Shown here piece after piece: positions 11,201 to 23,200 of a stretch of DNA of 64,000 nucleotides; position 1 is the first letter of the stretch; each line of letters begins with the position of its first letter. The position numbers and the translations under genes were made by a program. Source of the DNA: Platycnemis pennipes (taxonomy: Eukaryota; Arthropoda; Insecta; Odonata; Platycnemididae); NCBI GenBank assembly GCA_933228895.1, contig OW121854.1, forward strand, positions 11,163,131-11,227,130. Reading direction: 5' to 3'. The notes beneath the pieces are model-generated. The model did no database searches. It was not told the DNA's origin and was given only the letters and a program-made list of their open reading frames with translations.

Positions 11201-14200
11201 TGCTGGTCGCGAGTCGATCCATAACCTGGTATTTCTTCTTTCTTTCAGTGAATATACAGTAAAACCTCTGTACAACGAACCCCCATACAGCGAAATTTTA
11301 AGGAAACCTCCCTATTTCGAAGTCATTGGCCCGGTCCCGGACCCTTCCAATGGACAATGCACGCAAAAAAACCTCCCGTAACGAACCTCTATAATTACGA
11401 AAACTCCCTACAACGAAGTCTGAGAATCGGCCCAAAACATGAAAAGTGCCCCTCTAGAACGAATTATTGAGAACAAACGCAGTATTTTGCATTTACAGGT
11501 AGTTTTTTCCATCGATATTTACGTAATAAGCAGGAAGTAGAACCGCAACGGAGTGTATCGCATCTTCAACGTTCTGCTCCGAGCTTCGAAGGGGTTCAAA
11601 TCTGAGACCTACAGAGCGGATGGCATGAAGGAAACGACGCTCTGGCTCGGTGAAGGCCATAGTCAACTCTGATGGTTTCCACCATAAGAAACGTGTAAGT
11701 GAAGCCAAAGCTCCGCTCCGCGTGGCTCCGTCTATTTCTCCGCTCCGACCTTTGTGCCGCTCCAAGCAGGAGCGCTTGGCAATTTTGCGCTCCTCTCTGA
11801 ACCGCCAAGTCGAACTGGTTTGACAGAAAGTCCGCGAAGCAGCTCTTTTTAAATTAAATTCGATAATATCCCATTGAGCATCCCTTATCATAATGTCCAC
11901 TGACCGGGAAAACTTGGAAAATCGGGAATTATTCATGAATTTTCAATGCAGGGAAATGTTCGTGGATTATTCATGATTATCTGGTCTGAGTCGGTAATTT
12001 TTAAAATTCTTAATTCAAGACAAAAAATCCTTATTTTAGAAATAGGATCAACAACGATGTCTTTAAGACATCGTTGTTGATCCTATATTATTTGATATTA
12101 TTTGATTATTATATCGTTACATATATATTATTTGATAACTGTACAAAATGTAATGGATTTGCCGTTGGTATGAATGAATAAGTAGTTAGGCTCAATGAAT
12201 CTTCAGCGCTGTATGCATCGGAGACGTCAACTGAGCGAATGTCATCGAACAGATGCCTTCAGCGTCACGTCAAGTGTCCTTTGTTTTCACTCATTGCGCA
12301 TATCGAAGGCAACTAGTCGAATATCTTCTAAATAGACTAGGAAACACTGAAGACATCAAGTCATTGAAGTGGAATGTCCTGCAAGCCATTCAGCGTCTGT
12401 GTGTTGCTTGGGATGGAGTAGAGAGAAGCGCGATCTCGAATTGCTTCATGAGGGCAGGCTTTCCCGGAGAGATGGACGGCCAAGACGACCCACAGCCGGA
12501 GGAGAGGGAGGAATGGAGTGAATTCGCTCAATTATTAAACATTGAAGGGGTATCTTTCGAAGAGTATGCGAGTATTGATAATGATATCGCTGTATTTGCC
12601 GATAATGAGGATCCCGAAATATTGGCGGAGACGCAGGATGTAAGCGATGAAGAGAGAGAAGAGCCCAGCAATAGCGTAGTGCGCCCCGGTTGGAAGGAAG
12701 TGGTGGACGCAATAGATGTTTTGGAGCGAGTTTTTTTAATGTTAGAAGATGGAGTAGAGAATTTGAAGATTCTGCGGCAGGTTGAGCAAGCAGCCAGCAA
12801 ATAATTGAGACAGACGACTTTGGAAAACTATTTTCAATAGAATAATTTTGAATTAATATTACTTAAAAACAGCTACCGCTTCTTATTTATAAATAAAAAA
12901 ATTGCTTCAAACCTATGTAATTTTTCGAAATTTGTTTTAACTTCCTGAAATATACTCATTTTCAAGCAATATGGAATGTTTCAGCTGAGGTAAGTCGCAC
13001 GAGAGCTGACTGTATGTATGGCGAGGATGGTAGATGGTCCTGTATTTATATTTGTGAGGAGGAAAGTGAAGGAGAGATAAATCGAAATCCGGATTAGTTA
13101 TTACAGGAACTATTGTACTTCTTCTGTCTGTGTACCTAACCAGTTGGGCTATTTGAAGAGCGGCAGACCACTGGGCCACGATATATTGGAAACACATGAG
13201 CTTTCGGTTAGGGGTAAGGGGAGTCATTGAGGAGTGGAATGGGCGAGGGAGGTCTCCCCGAAGGAACGTGGGAAGGGGAGGGCAGATAACAGCAGCATTG
13301 TAGAGAAAGAGGCGAGTAAGGGCGTAGTTATTCTTTCTTTCGGAGGGAAGGTTATTGAATAATAGGCATTTTGGTATGGAATGTTTGGGAGGGGTTAGTT
13401 GGCAATGCAGTCTTTCCTCTTTCTCGTTTCAGTGCGTGCGCTAGGTTAGATTTCTTGCTGCGTCCAACTCAAAACGTCTCCATTCCAAATTGTTAGCATG
13501 CAATATTACTGGTGCAACTAGAGTTTTCAGAACAGCGATCTTCGCTTGTATACTTGGTTTAGCAAGAGGTCCTAATGTCATAAAAGACGCGAAAAGAGTG
13601 GGCTCAGGTTCTTTTACGTGTTTTTATTCTCTTCATTGCTAACATAAGACATATTTCTCGTGTGATTCTGCTTTAGCGACCACTTATTCCAGTTTAATAG
13701 TTTTAGCCTGCAAATGGCGCATATTTTAAAATGAGAGACGTTCTGCAAAGGACTGAAAAAGGGCAAACCTGGTTTTAAATTTTCTTCAAGTATGAAGAGG
13801 TAATTACTGGATGAACGGCAACAAGGCGTGGATTCAAATATTACCTGGCGTAATCGAGGATGGTACTGCGTTTTGGCACTGAAGAACGGGTGTGCCAACA
13901 GAATACCGATCGTGTCCAGCTTCTATGAAGGCATCATCAATGCATTATCATCTGAGATTGCCATTGTGACCTCAGGGCATTGCCAACTGCCACGTTTTTA
14001 CTCGTGGTAACTAACTCACCCCACCTAACTTCCATCGTTGTTTATCGATATCTAATATATCCCGGTCTCGAACATAGATATTTACCAGAATTTCAATGGG
14101 ATTTCAATTTCAATTCCAACAATTCATTTTATTTCGTAAGTCTAAATGGCAATATGTGCTCTCTCAAGCATAATTGCTGCATAAAACTGTCGATTGATAT

Positions 14201-17200
14201 TGACTTAAATTATTGCACTCCAAGAATAATATCGACTAGATACTCAGAAAAATTATGGAGCACTTTAAAAATACGTAATCCACAGGCATTAATTTTGGAA
14301 TTCCTTTAATATCAGAACGTAACTAAAGTAAGCAATGAGGCGTAGAGCGGAAAGGACGAGAAAAACAATAATTTCAATTAGAAATACGCAGATTGAAAAT
14401 CACGAGGTGATAGCCACGGTATTTGATGGTAAATAATAACAACTGTTCATCATCGCTATAGGAAAGGTGAATAAAGCAATATTAAGAAATTTACACGACT
14501 TGCATCGTAAACATCACGGAACACTTGGGTGCCCCTGCGATGACGCAACCCGCATATCACCTCCGTACACCGAAACCCCCTACAGCGAAGTCTTGAATTT
14601 TTCAGTCCCAACAAATTCGTTGTATGGAGGTTTTACTGTATTGTGAAGTTCTTCAATTTCTTTCTAGGAGCGAAGGAGGTTTGAAAAGAATAGTTTTGTT
14701 CCTGATAATGTATTTACTTCCAAGGTCTAAACAAATCCCCCTGGTGCACATCTTATTGTAACATAACTGAACAAGTTGCGGACCTTATGTTTTCCTTTCA
14801 TTAGCAGATCAAAACGAAACATGTTCATTTAGGTCAAACGTCAGTGAAAGCATTTCATAGCTATAACTGATTAAAAATTTTTTTTTATTTCACTACTCTC
14901 TACTTTTATAACGCTTCCAAATGAAGCTGCATGTAGAAAATTTCTGTTAATCATAATGAGCAATATAAAAAAACTGGTGACAAAATCTCCCATGTTCATT
15001 ACTTTTAAATTTTCAATTTTTCTTTTACAAGTAATATTCTTCCGCCTTCACCACTGCCCTTGGTCTCCTTGATCCATTGAAGATGAATGGACTTCCCGTG
15101 TCTAGTTGATCATAGTCATGGATTTATTGAATTTTTTTTACCTAAATTAAAACGCAAGTAGGTACCTGAATTTTACTGCAGTTTTCAATATAAAGGTCAA
15201 GATTTTTGGAGATTTTCCATAGAGATACAAATCAAGTACAAACTAGATTGCTGTAATACATTCACATTAGTACTTCTTTCATTACTCAGCAATCAAGGAA
15301 GTACCAGGGAGCTCATAAACAAAAATTCATCTAACTGATTCTGTACTGTGCTAAGAATGGCCACAACTTCCATCCACACCATACTTGCGATTGGTGATGC
15401 CTTTGCAGTTTGACTTACAAATGCACCAATTAACGGAGAATCACCATGCCAAGTTTCAAAGTCCGGGCTGAAAAAGAAAAATTATTGGAGAGCGGTTTGC
15501 CACCCTTTGCATCAGCCATGGCTCCTCCAAGTGCTGTTTGGCAGTATTTTAGTAAGCCGAGTTAATTGCAACTCAGGTGCGATATTGATTTTCCGGGAAA
15601 CATTTAAATCTGTTAGTTTTTATAAGGTGAACATAACCTTAATAATATAACACCTGAACTTAAGGTGAAACCCTGAGGAACACTGCTTGGCAAGCAAAAA
15701 ATAAATAAAATTCTGTTTTTTATTTTGTGGTTTGCCCACTCTTTAATATACAGTTCTTGTTGCTACTAAATTATATGTAATTTGCTTGTTACATTAATTA
15801 TATGTATACAAGTATCTGGTATGGATTATTACTTTCCTGCATACCTTATTAATATCTTTAAAATAATATATTGCATTGATAAATTTAACCCTATTCAGTT
15901 CTTATCCCTAGTTATTCCACTAACCCATATTTTGTATTTTGTTACAACAGCACATCTGTATGTCAGCAGACAATTACTTTACTATTTAAAAATATTGATT
16001 TTGATTTTCGATTATTTTGGGCAAAAAATTGAATTTTTAGAAAATCGATTTTAAAAACCAAAATCGAATCTGGATTTAAATTTCCAATCCCTAATACAAT
16101 ATGGCATCAATGGGATCTTATATTTTGGAAATTAATTCAAATATTAATTAAAATTAATGTAACTTGTTTCTTTTAACTGCACTCTAAAGAATAGTAGTAC
16201 AGGTTTAAAAAATGTATTGTGTGATGAGTATGTGATAAGGAAAGTGAACTTTGTATAAGAAGTAATAACATATAATGCATCTGCAAATTGTGAACTAGGA
16301 AAATATTATCCACAGAGATGATACGAATTTTTTTCTCTACAATAAATTTACTTGTTTATGTAGAAATACTAGGATTAGAAAAGAAATGAAATAAATAATC
16401 CAGTGTTTGAAACTAAGGATCTGAAACCAATACAAAGATCGAAACCAAGGTAAGGATCCGGATCCGTTGAAAAACCTGGATCCATCCATCACTAATCTAG
16501 TCCATTGCATAAATTTTTTTATTCCATTTTTTAATATAAATCATGTTATGGTTATTACTGAGAGAACAAATTATATATATGGGTGCCATCCCATCATTAT
16601 TGTTAACATTTTATTATTTATTTGTTTCAAATTTTCAGTGACAATATTTTTAAAAACATTTTCTCTATAATGCTCCTCGGTTGTAAAGGATAATGCATAC
16701 AAATTGTTTTGATGGAATCACTGGTGATATTGGTGGGTGAAATAGTCACGATGAAAACATTCAGTGGGCATGAAGCAACTACTTGCCGAATGCCGAGCAA
16801 AGATCAACACAGAGCAAGCATTGAAAATGTGCGCTCGGCAAGCATACAGTTCTCCATCCACACTGCTCTGCATTCAATAAAATATTATAAGATAATAATA
16901 AAAAACTAAACAATAACAACTATCAAAATTATTATTTCTGTGGGAATAAAATGAGTGTCAACTAATAACAAACTGCTATGGCACAGTGTTTAAATCTAGT
17001 GATTGATATAACAAACTTAAAATGGAATGCTGAAGTAATTTGGCAGTTTCGCTTTCAGCACTTTTTATGTTTATCAGTAAGTAATGAATTCATGGTTGAT
17101 TGATGAATTACATACTTAACCGTGGAAAAAATGGGTATTATGTGACTGCGAATGACACGTTATCGAAAGGAAGTAGACTTGGGATGCAAATTTTCAGCCT

Positions 17201-20200
17201 ATTGTCATATGTCAATGTCGAACTGTAACTTAGGTGCAAGAAGAAAATGTGGTACATTTGAGGGTAATAAGGGCAAAAAGGAATCTGTAAATGACAAATA
17301 CAGATGTTATTATGAGAAAAAAATCATTTGCATTGACCTCTGAGGAGGGGATCTGGGTTCAAGTCCAGGTCAAGACGGATGATTTTTTTCTCTGTGGAAC
17401 TTGGGCTATTGTGCAATTTTAGCAGGTAATACTGCTCGCAGTCAGTTAACGGCCCTTCAATTCGAAGCTATATCTACCAGAAAGTCATTCAATGGTCCAT
17501 AATCAAGCCAATGTCATGTTGTAGAACACAAAGTAGTGAAGTTTGTGCATACTGAGTGGCATGCCCGTTTCGATGGACAACATGACCCTGAAAGTGGGAA
17601 AGTTAGAAGAGGATGTAGCACATAAATGTATGGATTTAAATCAAGCTGAGACATAAGCCTGATTCTGCAAAGTACTCCCATGTGGGAGGTAAATTTTGAA
17701 GTGGGTGAATACGATGTAAGGTTTTTGCCTTAGTTCTATAAACTTCAGTTTCAATCCTCGCGATTGTAATCTCATAGTGGAATATGGCCTCAAGGAAATC
17801 TTAACTTACATTAAATAAATAAAAAGGCTATAGAGAAATGGTTAATCTTAGGACACATTAAGTAACAAGGTTCAGAAAACCACATCATTCTGCACTCAGG
17901 AACTAAAACAGTGATTTATTCAGTGAGAATTTAAGAAAAGGGTAGTAAAAGAAACCCCCAAAGAATTTTGGTCATATGCTTTAGGAAAATGCCGGGTGAA
18001 TTTTCAACTCTCAAATCACTGATAGCAGAAATATTGGAAGTAGCCACAAGTAGGGCTGAGAAAGCGAATATTTAACTAGCCTCTTTGAAAGTGTCTTCTT
18101 TCATAATGAAAGTGATCCCTATTGACCCTTTAAAATAAGTGAGCCAATGACCAAAGTTAGATGTAGCTATACTCTTCCCCATCTTTTAAAATCCTCCATG
18201 ACCAAAGAATTGGATATGAAGGCAGGTAAGAAGAAGCATTTCCATGCATGGTGAACATTCTGGTGCTGTAATTTATGTAATACCTGCTAGAGTAAATTTT
18301 GTGCAGCATATGCATTACAAATTACTAGAGATCCGTGGAATTCGCGAGATGCGAAATATCGTGAAATCGGGAAATGAAATTTCGATTTTTTCACGAATTT
18401 TACGTGAATTAGCGAAAAAATCACATGTAAAGAGTCATAATCAATTAAAGTCTAAGCCTTCATTGTTTAATGCTGATGATGTTCATTCGCTCTATCTCAT
18501 TATGATTCAAAAGTCAATTGGCTTTTGTCTCGCGCATGTCGCATTCGCGTAATATCGCGCACAGTAGTGATGTCTCCGCCGGAATTTCCCGTTAAATTAA
18601 TCACTGCCTCTCTCTTCGATTCACATTTATCAATCCTGAAATTCTCTGAAATATTTAGAATGATACGCTTTCTCTCCTGAAGAATTAGATATTCTTAATC
18701 AATAATGTGCTGAACACGGCCGCGGAAGAGAGGAAATATAAGCTCACGCGCCCGGCACGCGTCAATGCCGAGCAGTAATTCCGGCGACTCACCGCAACGC
18801 AGTGGACAGCGTAATTGGATAACTTGTTGCAGGAAAACCTTTAGTGTGAGCCTAATGTAACAATTTTGTAGACATAAACACGGCCGCTGGCTGGGAACGG
18901 AAGCGCTAGCAGTTGAGGCAAGGGGGGAAGTAACAGAAAAGATGGGAGGAGAGGGGGTGCTACTTATTGGTGGTTGATCGTTGGATCGTTGGAGCGCTCC
19001 ATTGAGCTTCAATGAAAAAATAATCATTTCGACACACCCGCAGTTCAAGTTTCTTTGTTTCCTGTTGTGTTTAGTTATGCGTGCTTCTTTCACTGCCTTT
19101 CTTGATATGTAAAATGCTTAATAAAAGTATAAGCATTCACAAAATGTGTACCAAAAATAATAAAACGCCTAGAAATGGGCAAAAATTGTAACATTATAAT
19201 AACACCACAAGATTTTCCATAACACCGAAATCACATAGTTTTAAAATGAATTTTAGCAAAAAATAAAACCACTTTCACGGACCTCTACAAATAACTAGAA
19301 ATAAATCCAGTAAAATAATATAAAACAATCCAATAAATCCAGCTGTGACTTAAATTAAATTTGCATGATTTTGACCGAATTTCAGTTACAACTTTGGAGT
19401 AATGGAAATTGACTTTGTCTTATCCCACTTCCTTCTTGCAGGTCAGCTCAGGAAATTCACTTGGATTCAAGGATACGGTTGCTGGACTCGCCTGGGATTG
19501 TGTTTGCAGCTGGTGACAGGACAGATGAATCGGTTGTCCTTAAAAATGCGATGCGAGTCGACGTACTGGAGGACCCTTTCACACCTGCTGCTGCCATCCT
19601 GAAGAGATGCAACAAAGAGCAGGTGAACTGTGCTATCTTGCAGGGTGGCAATCGTCAGGGAAAACCTGGAATTGTCAGGGAATTTTGGAAATCTGGAAAA
19701 GTCAGGGAATTCTCGTAACAGTCAGGGTGAAACTGGGATAGGAAATTCTCATTATTTTTCTACCATTACATTTACCGGGCAGTCTTTCCCGCCCTTTATT
19801 TCACCAACTAAAACTAATGTTCGTTGCCAAAGTGCATAGAATTCGTTAAACATTCAGTTGTGAATCAGTCGTAATATGTATCTTTTTTGTATATCCTTAA
19901 TGCGATATTTGCCTAGTAGTGTTAAAATTCATGATCACTGTGTATTCTGCTCATCACGGAATCGAAGGCTAGGTTGTTCGGATGATTTTACTCCGCATCC
20001 TATTTTCTTCTGAGACTCAGGTCGAGAGGTAGTTGTAGCATACTAGCTTGTAGTAAATACGTGCTTGCAGTTCTAAAAATACGAGACGACGATTATTAAA
20101 ATGGTAATACAAGTACGATCACACGTGTAAACAAAATCTTACGTAAGATCATCTTCTATTTCCATACCCCCCTTCGCGAGACCATAAGAAGAGTCCTCCT

Positions 20201-23200
20201 CCCCTCCCCAACTTTCACGTTCGTCGTAATTATCGAATGGCCCCCTTAGCTCCCTCTCGAAGCAATTTAGTTAGGTCACAAACCACCTCAAATATGATAT
20301 TCCTAAGTATGACGCTGTCATTGCTAATTGCCTCCTATTTTCACTCGCAGTGGCGCGATTACGTATTGTTTGTGTGTACAAATATTTTTACATTTTTGGT
20401 TCCCTCTTATAATCAAGGGGTTATGATCACGTAAATCAAATTGGTATTCGCTTCTGGAAGTCACTCGTGCCATCCGATTTTGATCCAGTCCAAGACTTGA
20501 CTTGTGTTTTATTTTTTGCGCAGATTAGTAATACCTGTGCCGGAGTCCGCCAGTAAATTGGTCATTAACTCTCCCTTCGATGCCTTTTCAGTAATCTTCA
20601 ACTTCCCAGAACTACCACGACACACCATCTCTTTCTTGAAGAATTAGACGTTGTAAATTTTTAATTTTAATGAAGGAAACAGTTTAAACAATCTAATAGA
20701 GTTTGTAAAATAAAAAGACCTGTATTTATCCATTTTCTGATCCGTCAATTATTTATCGAGTTATAAGCGGCGAAAAACTGAATTTTTTAACCCTTTCGGA
20801 AAAGTGGGTGTGGTGCAACCTCTGACAAAAATCGACTTCGTCCAATCACAACTGAGCTCGCGAAGCTACTTCGCCTCATCGCAAAGGGGGGGACACAGCT
20901 GATTCTGCCAATCGGAGCAGTTACGACAGCATCTGTGCGAGCATACCTTCCAAGAACCCCCCTCCACACCCTTCCCTTCCCCTAAAAGCAGTCAAGGACG
21001 GGAGGAAAATGACGTCAATGTTATCACAGCAGCTTTTTCAGTGGGTGTCTCCTTTTGCTTATTTTAATTTTTGATTTATGAGTGAATGGTTGTTGTTAGA
21101 AGATTAATTTTTTCACTAAAATTCTTTTTTTGTTTCATCTAACAATTTTGTGTACAAAATTGCAATTTCGGTTCTAAGTAAATGCCCCCATTCAAAATGT
21201 TATCGGCCTAAGTGAAGGGAAGACGGTGCATTATAGAGAACTAGTCACTGGGACTAGAAGAAAAAGCACAGATGGCTGGAGGATGTGGTTTGCTTGAGGC
21301 ATAAAAGTGAGGTTTTAATGTAATGCAGCCAGAGTCACAACTATTAAGGGTTGAGACCACAAATCCATGATGTTTTGCTGTTGACAGTGCTCTCTCTTGC
21401 ATATCATTTGATTTTTTTTAAATTTAACAACCCGTTAGATGTACTCTAATGCTGGATGGGAGTCCCTGTCATTTGAGCTCTCATTGTCCCTGCCCTTGAA
21501 CTTGTCTAAGAAAAATGATCCAGTTATTCAGGCTTTATGATTAGCCTTTGTATTGAGTACGAATATGGAACCCTTAAAAGAGAGAAATTATTTTGTGGAA
21601 CACGAGGGGAAAGAGTGGAAGAGAAGGAAATTTCAATTGGCCATGAGAATGATGCTCACACTCTTTTTGCATTGTACCCTATTCCAATGCTGAAACTTCA
21701 TAAGGTGCTGTAATTGTCATCCATTTCAAACTAGATGTCTTTCTCAGAATTCTGTCGTAAGATTTACGTGCTTTTCTTACACTCACACAGTGTACTCCAT
21801 CTTATGCTGCAACTGCTCTGGTTGCTTCTGTAGTTGTAGGAGACAAAAGGCAGGTGAAAATGGAGATGAGTGTAAAAGACAAAGCTTTTTGTATTTTATA
21901 GCTGATAACTTCGGGCTTTACTACGTGATACCTTTCCATAGTGGAAAATAAAAGAATGAAACTTTGTTAGGCTCACTTTATATTTAAATAGGCACGACCC
22001 CGGTTTCATAACGTAGTTACGTCTTCAGGTGATTGCTCATGCATACATCATCTTTATATATACCAAGTTGGGTGCGACAGTACCCCGCTAATCTTTCTTT
22101 TCTCCTCCTTCACCCACCTTACCTCAACCCTCCTTAGCACCTCGTTTCCTCATTCACTCTTCAGGGTCTCACGCAACTACATTGTTAGTATCTATAGTAT
22201 TTAAGAGATTAATACACGCATTATGCACTACAGACTACTTTAAAATATTTCCCCTACCTATCCCATTGCTTTGCTGCCTATTCCATTCTCTTATAGTACT
22301 GGGGAAAAATTCTATTTTGAATCTATCGGTATGACAATCTATCTCTCTAATCTTATTTGTTTGGTCGAATCTAGCATAATACGCTATTGTTTTTAATATA
22401 TGCCTAACATCTTCAGTAAAGCTATCTGATTGAAATTTCTCTAATAGATTTAATCTGTACTTTAACCTACGCTCTGATAATAAATCCCACCCTAATTCTT
22501 GTATTAATTCTGAAACACCACTCAACCTATCGTAATATCTTTTAACGAACCTAGCTGCTCTACGCTGCACACAGTCTAGTTCTCTGATCAAACCTAATTC
22601 ATTATGATCCCATTCACTGGCTGCATATTCAAGGTGGTGCCTAACTAGGGAAAAGTAACATCGCTCTTTTGTCTTCTCATCACATTTCCCAAATACTCTT
22701 CATAAATCCCTGCTTTCTCTTCGCTCGGCCACATATATACCGGTTGTGTCTTCCCAACGATAAATCTTTAGTGTATAGCTGATAACTTCAGGTTTAACTA
22801 TGTGATACCTTTCCATAATGGAAAATAAAAGAATGAAACTTTGTTAGGTTCACTTTATATTTAAATAAGCACGACCCGGGTTTCATAACGTAGTTACATC
22901 TTCTTTATGTAACAAGTTGGGTGCGACAGTAAGGACATCATCATCATCATCAACAGCTGGACCCATGTGAACTACCATTGTGCCTTGTAAAACATTATGT
23001 GCCCCCGCTAATCTTTCTTTTCTCCTCCTTCGCCCACCTTACCTCAACCCTCCTTAGCCCCTCGTTTCCTCATCCACTCTGCTGGTCGAAGACGCATCAA
23101 CGCAAGGAAATCCCTCTACCCAAGCTAACACCGCTCCTCCCCCCACTATCCTTTCTCATCCCACTCCCAACTCACCCCACTCCCTTCCGACAGATAGATG

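Larger units (their letters stand above)
11257..14638 (+). mobile_element. Tigger/pogo-like DNA transposon nested in the hAT-like element
   Basis: Termini cagtaaaacctctgtacaac and (complement) cagtaaaacctccatacaac are flanked by TA at 11255-11256 and 14639-14640, as for the Tc1/mariner-pogo superfamily. 3382 bp. The only transposase trace is the C-terminal piece at 12253-12804. The region 11490-11940, with an open minus frame, is not recognised. Confidence 0.85.
10671..16494. mobile_element. hAT-like element with 8-bp target duplication, split by a Tigger-like element
   Basis: The 8-base word atctagtc flanks both ends (10663-10670 and 16495-16502). The ends are imperfect inverted repeats rich in ggatccg: tattaggtatggtcggatcc on the left and, complemented, tagtgatggatggatccagg on the right. 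An 8-bp duplication and TAG-type termini fit hAT. Removing the nested element at 11257-14638 leaves about 2.4 kb with no recognisable transposase, so it is non-autonomous or decayed. Confidence 0.72.

Noticed and set aside
11493..11936. 147-codon minus-strand frame as a gene
   Set aside because: No recognisable domain, lies within a decayed transposon, and composition gives no support.
17346..17380. tRNA or SINE from a lone B-box-like word
   Set aside because: No A box or body; support too weak.
19461..19718. Longer + frame reading past the donor at 19623
   Set aside because: It runs into the gtcaggg repeat; splicing at 19622 restores the family sequence with exon 8.
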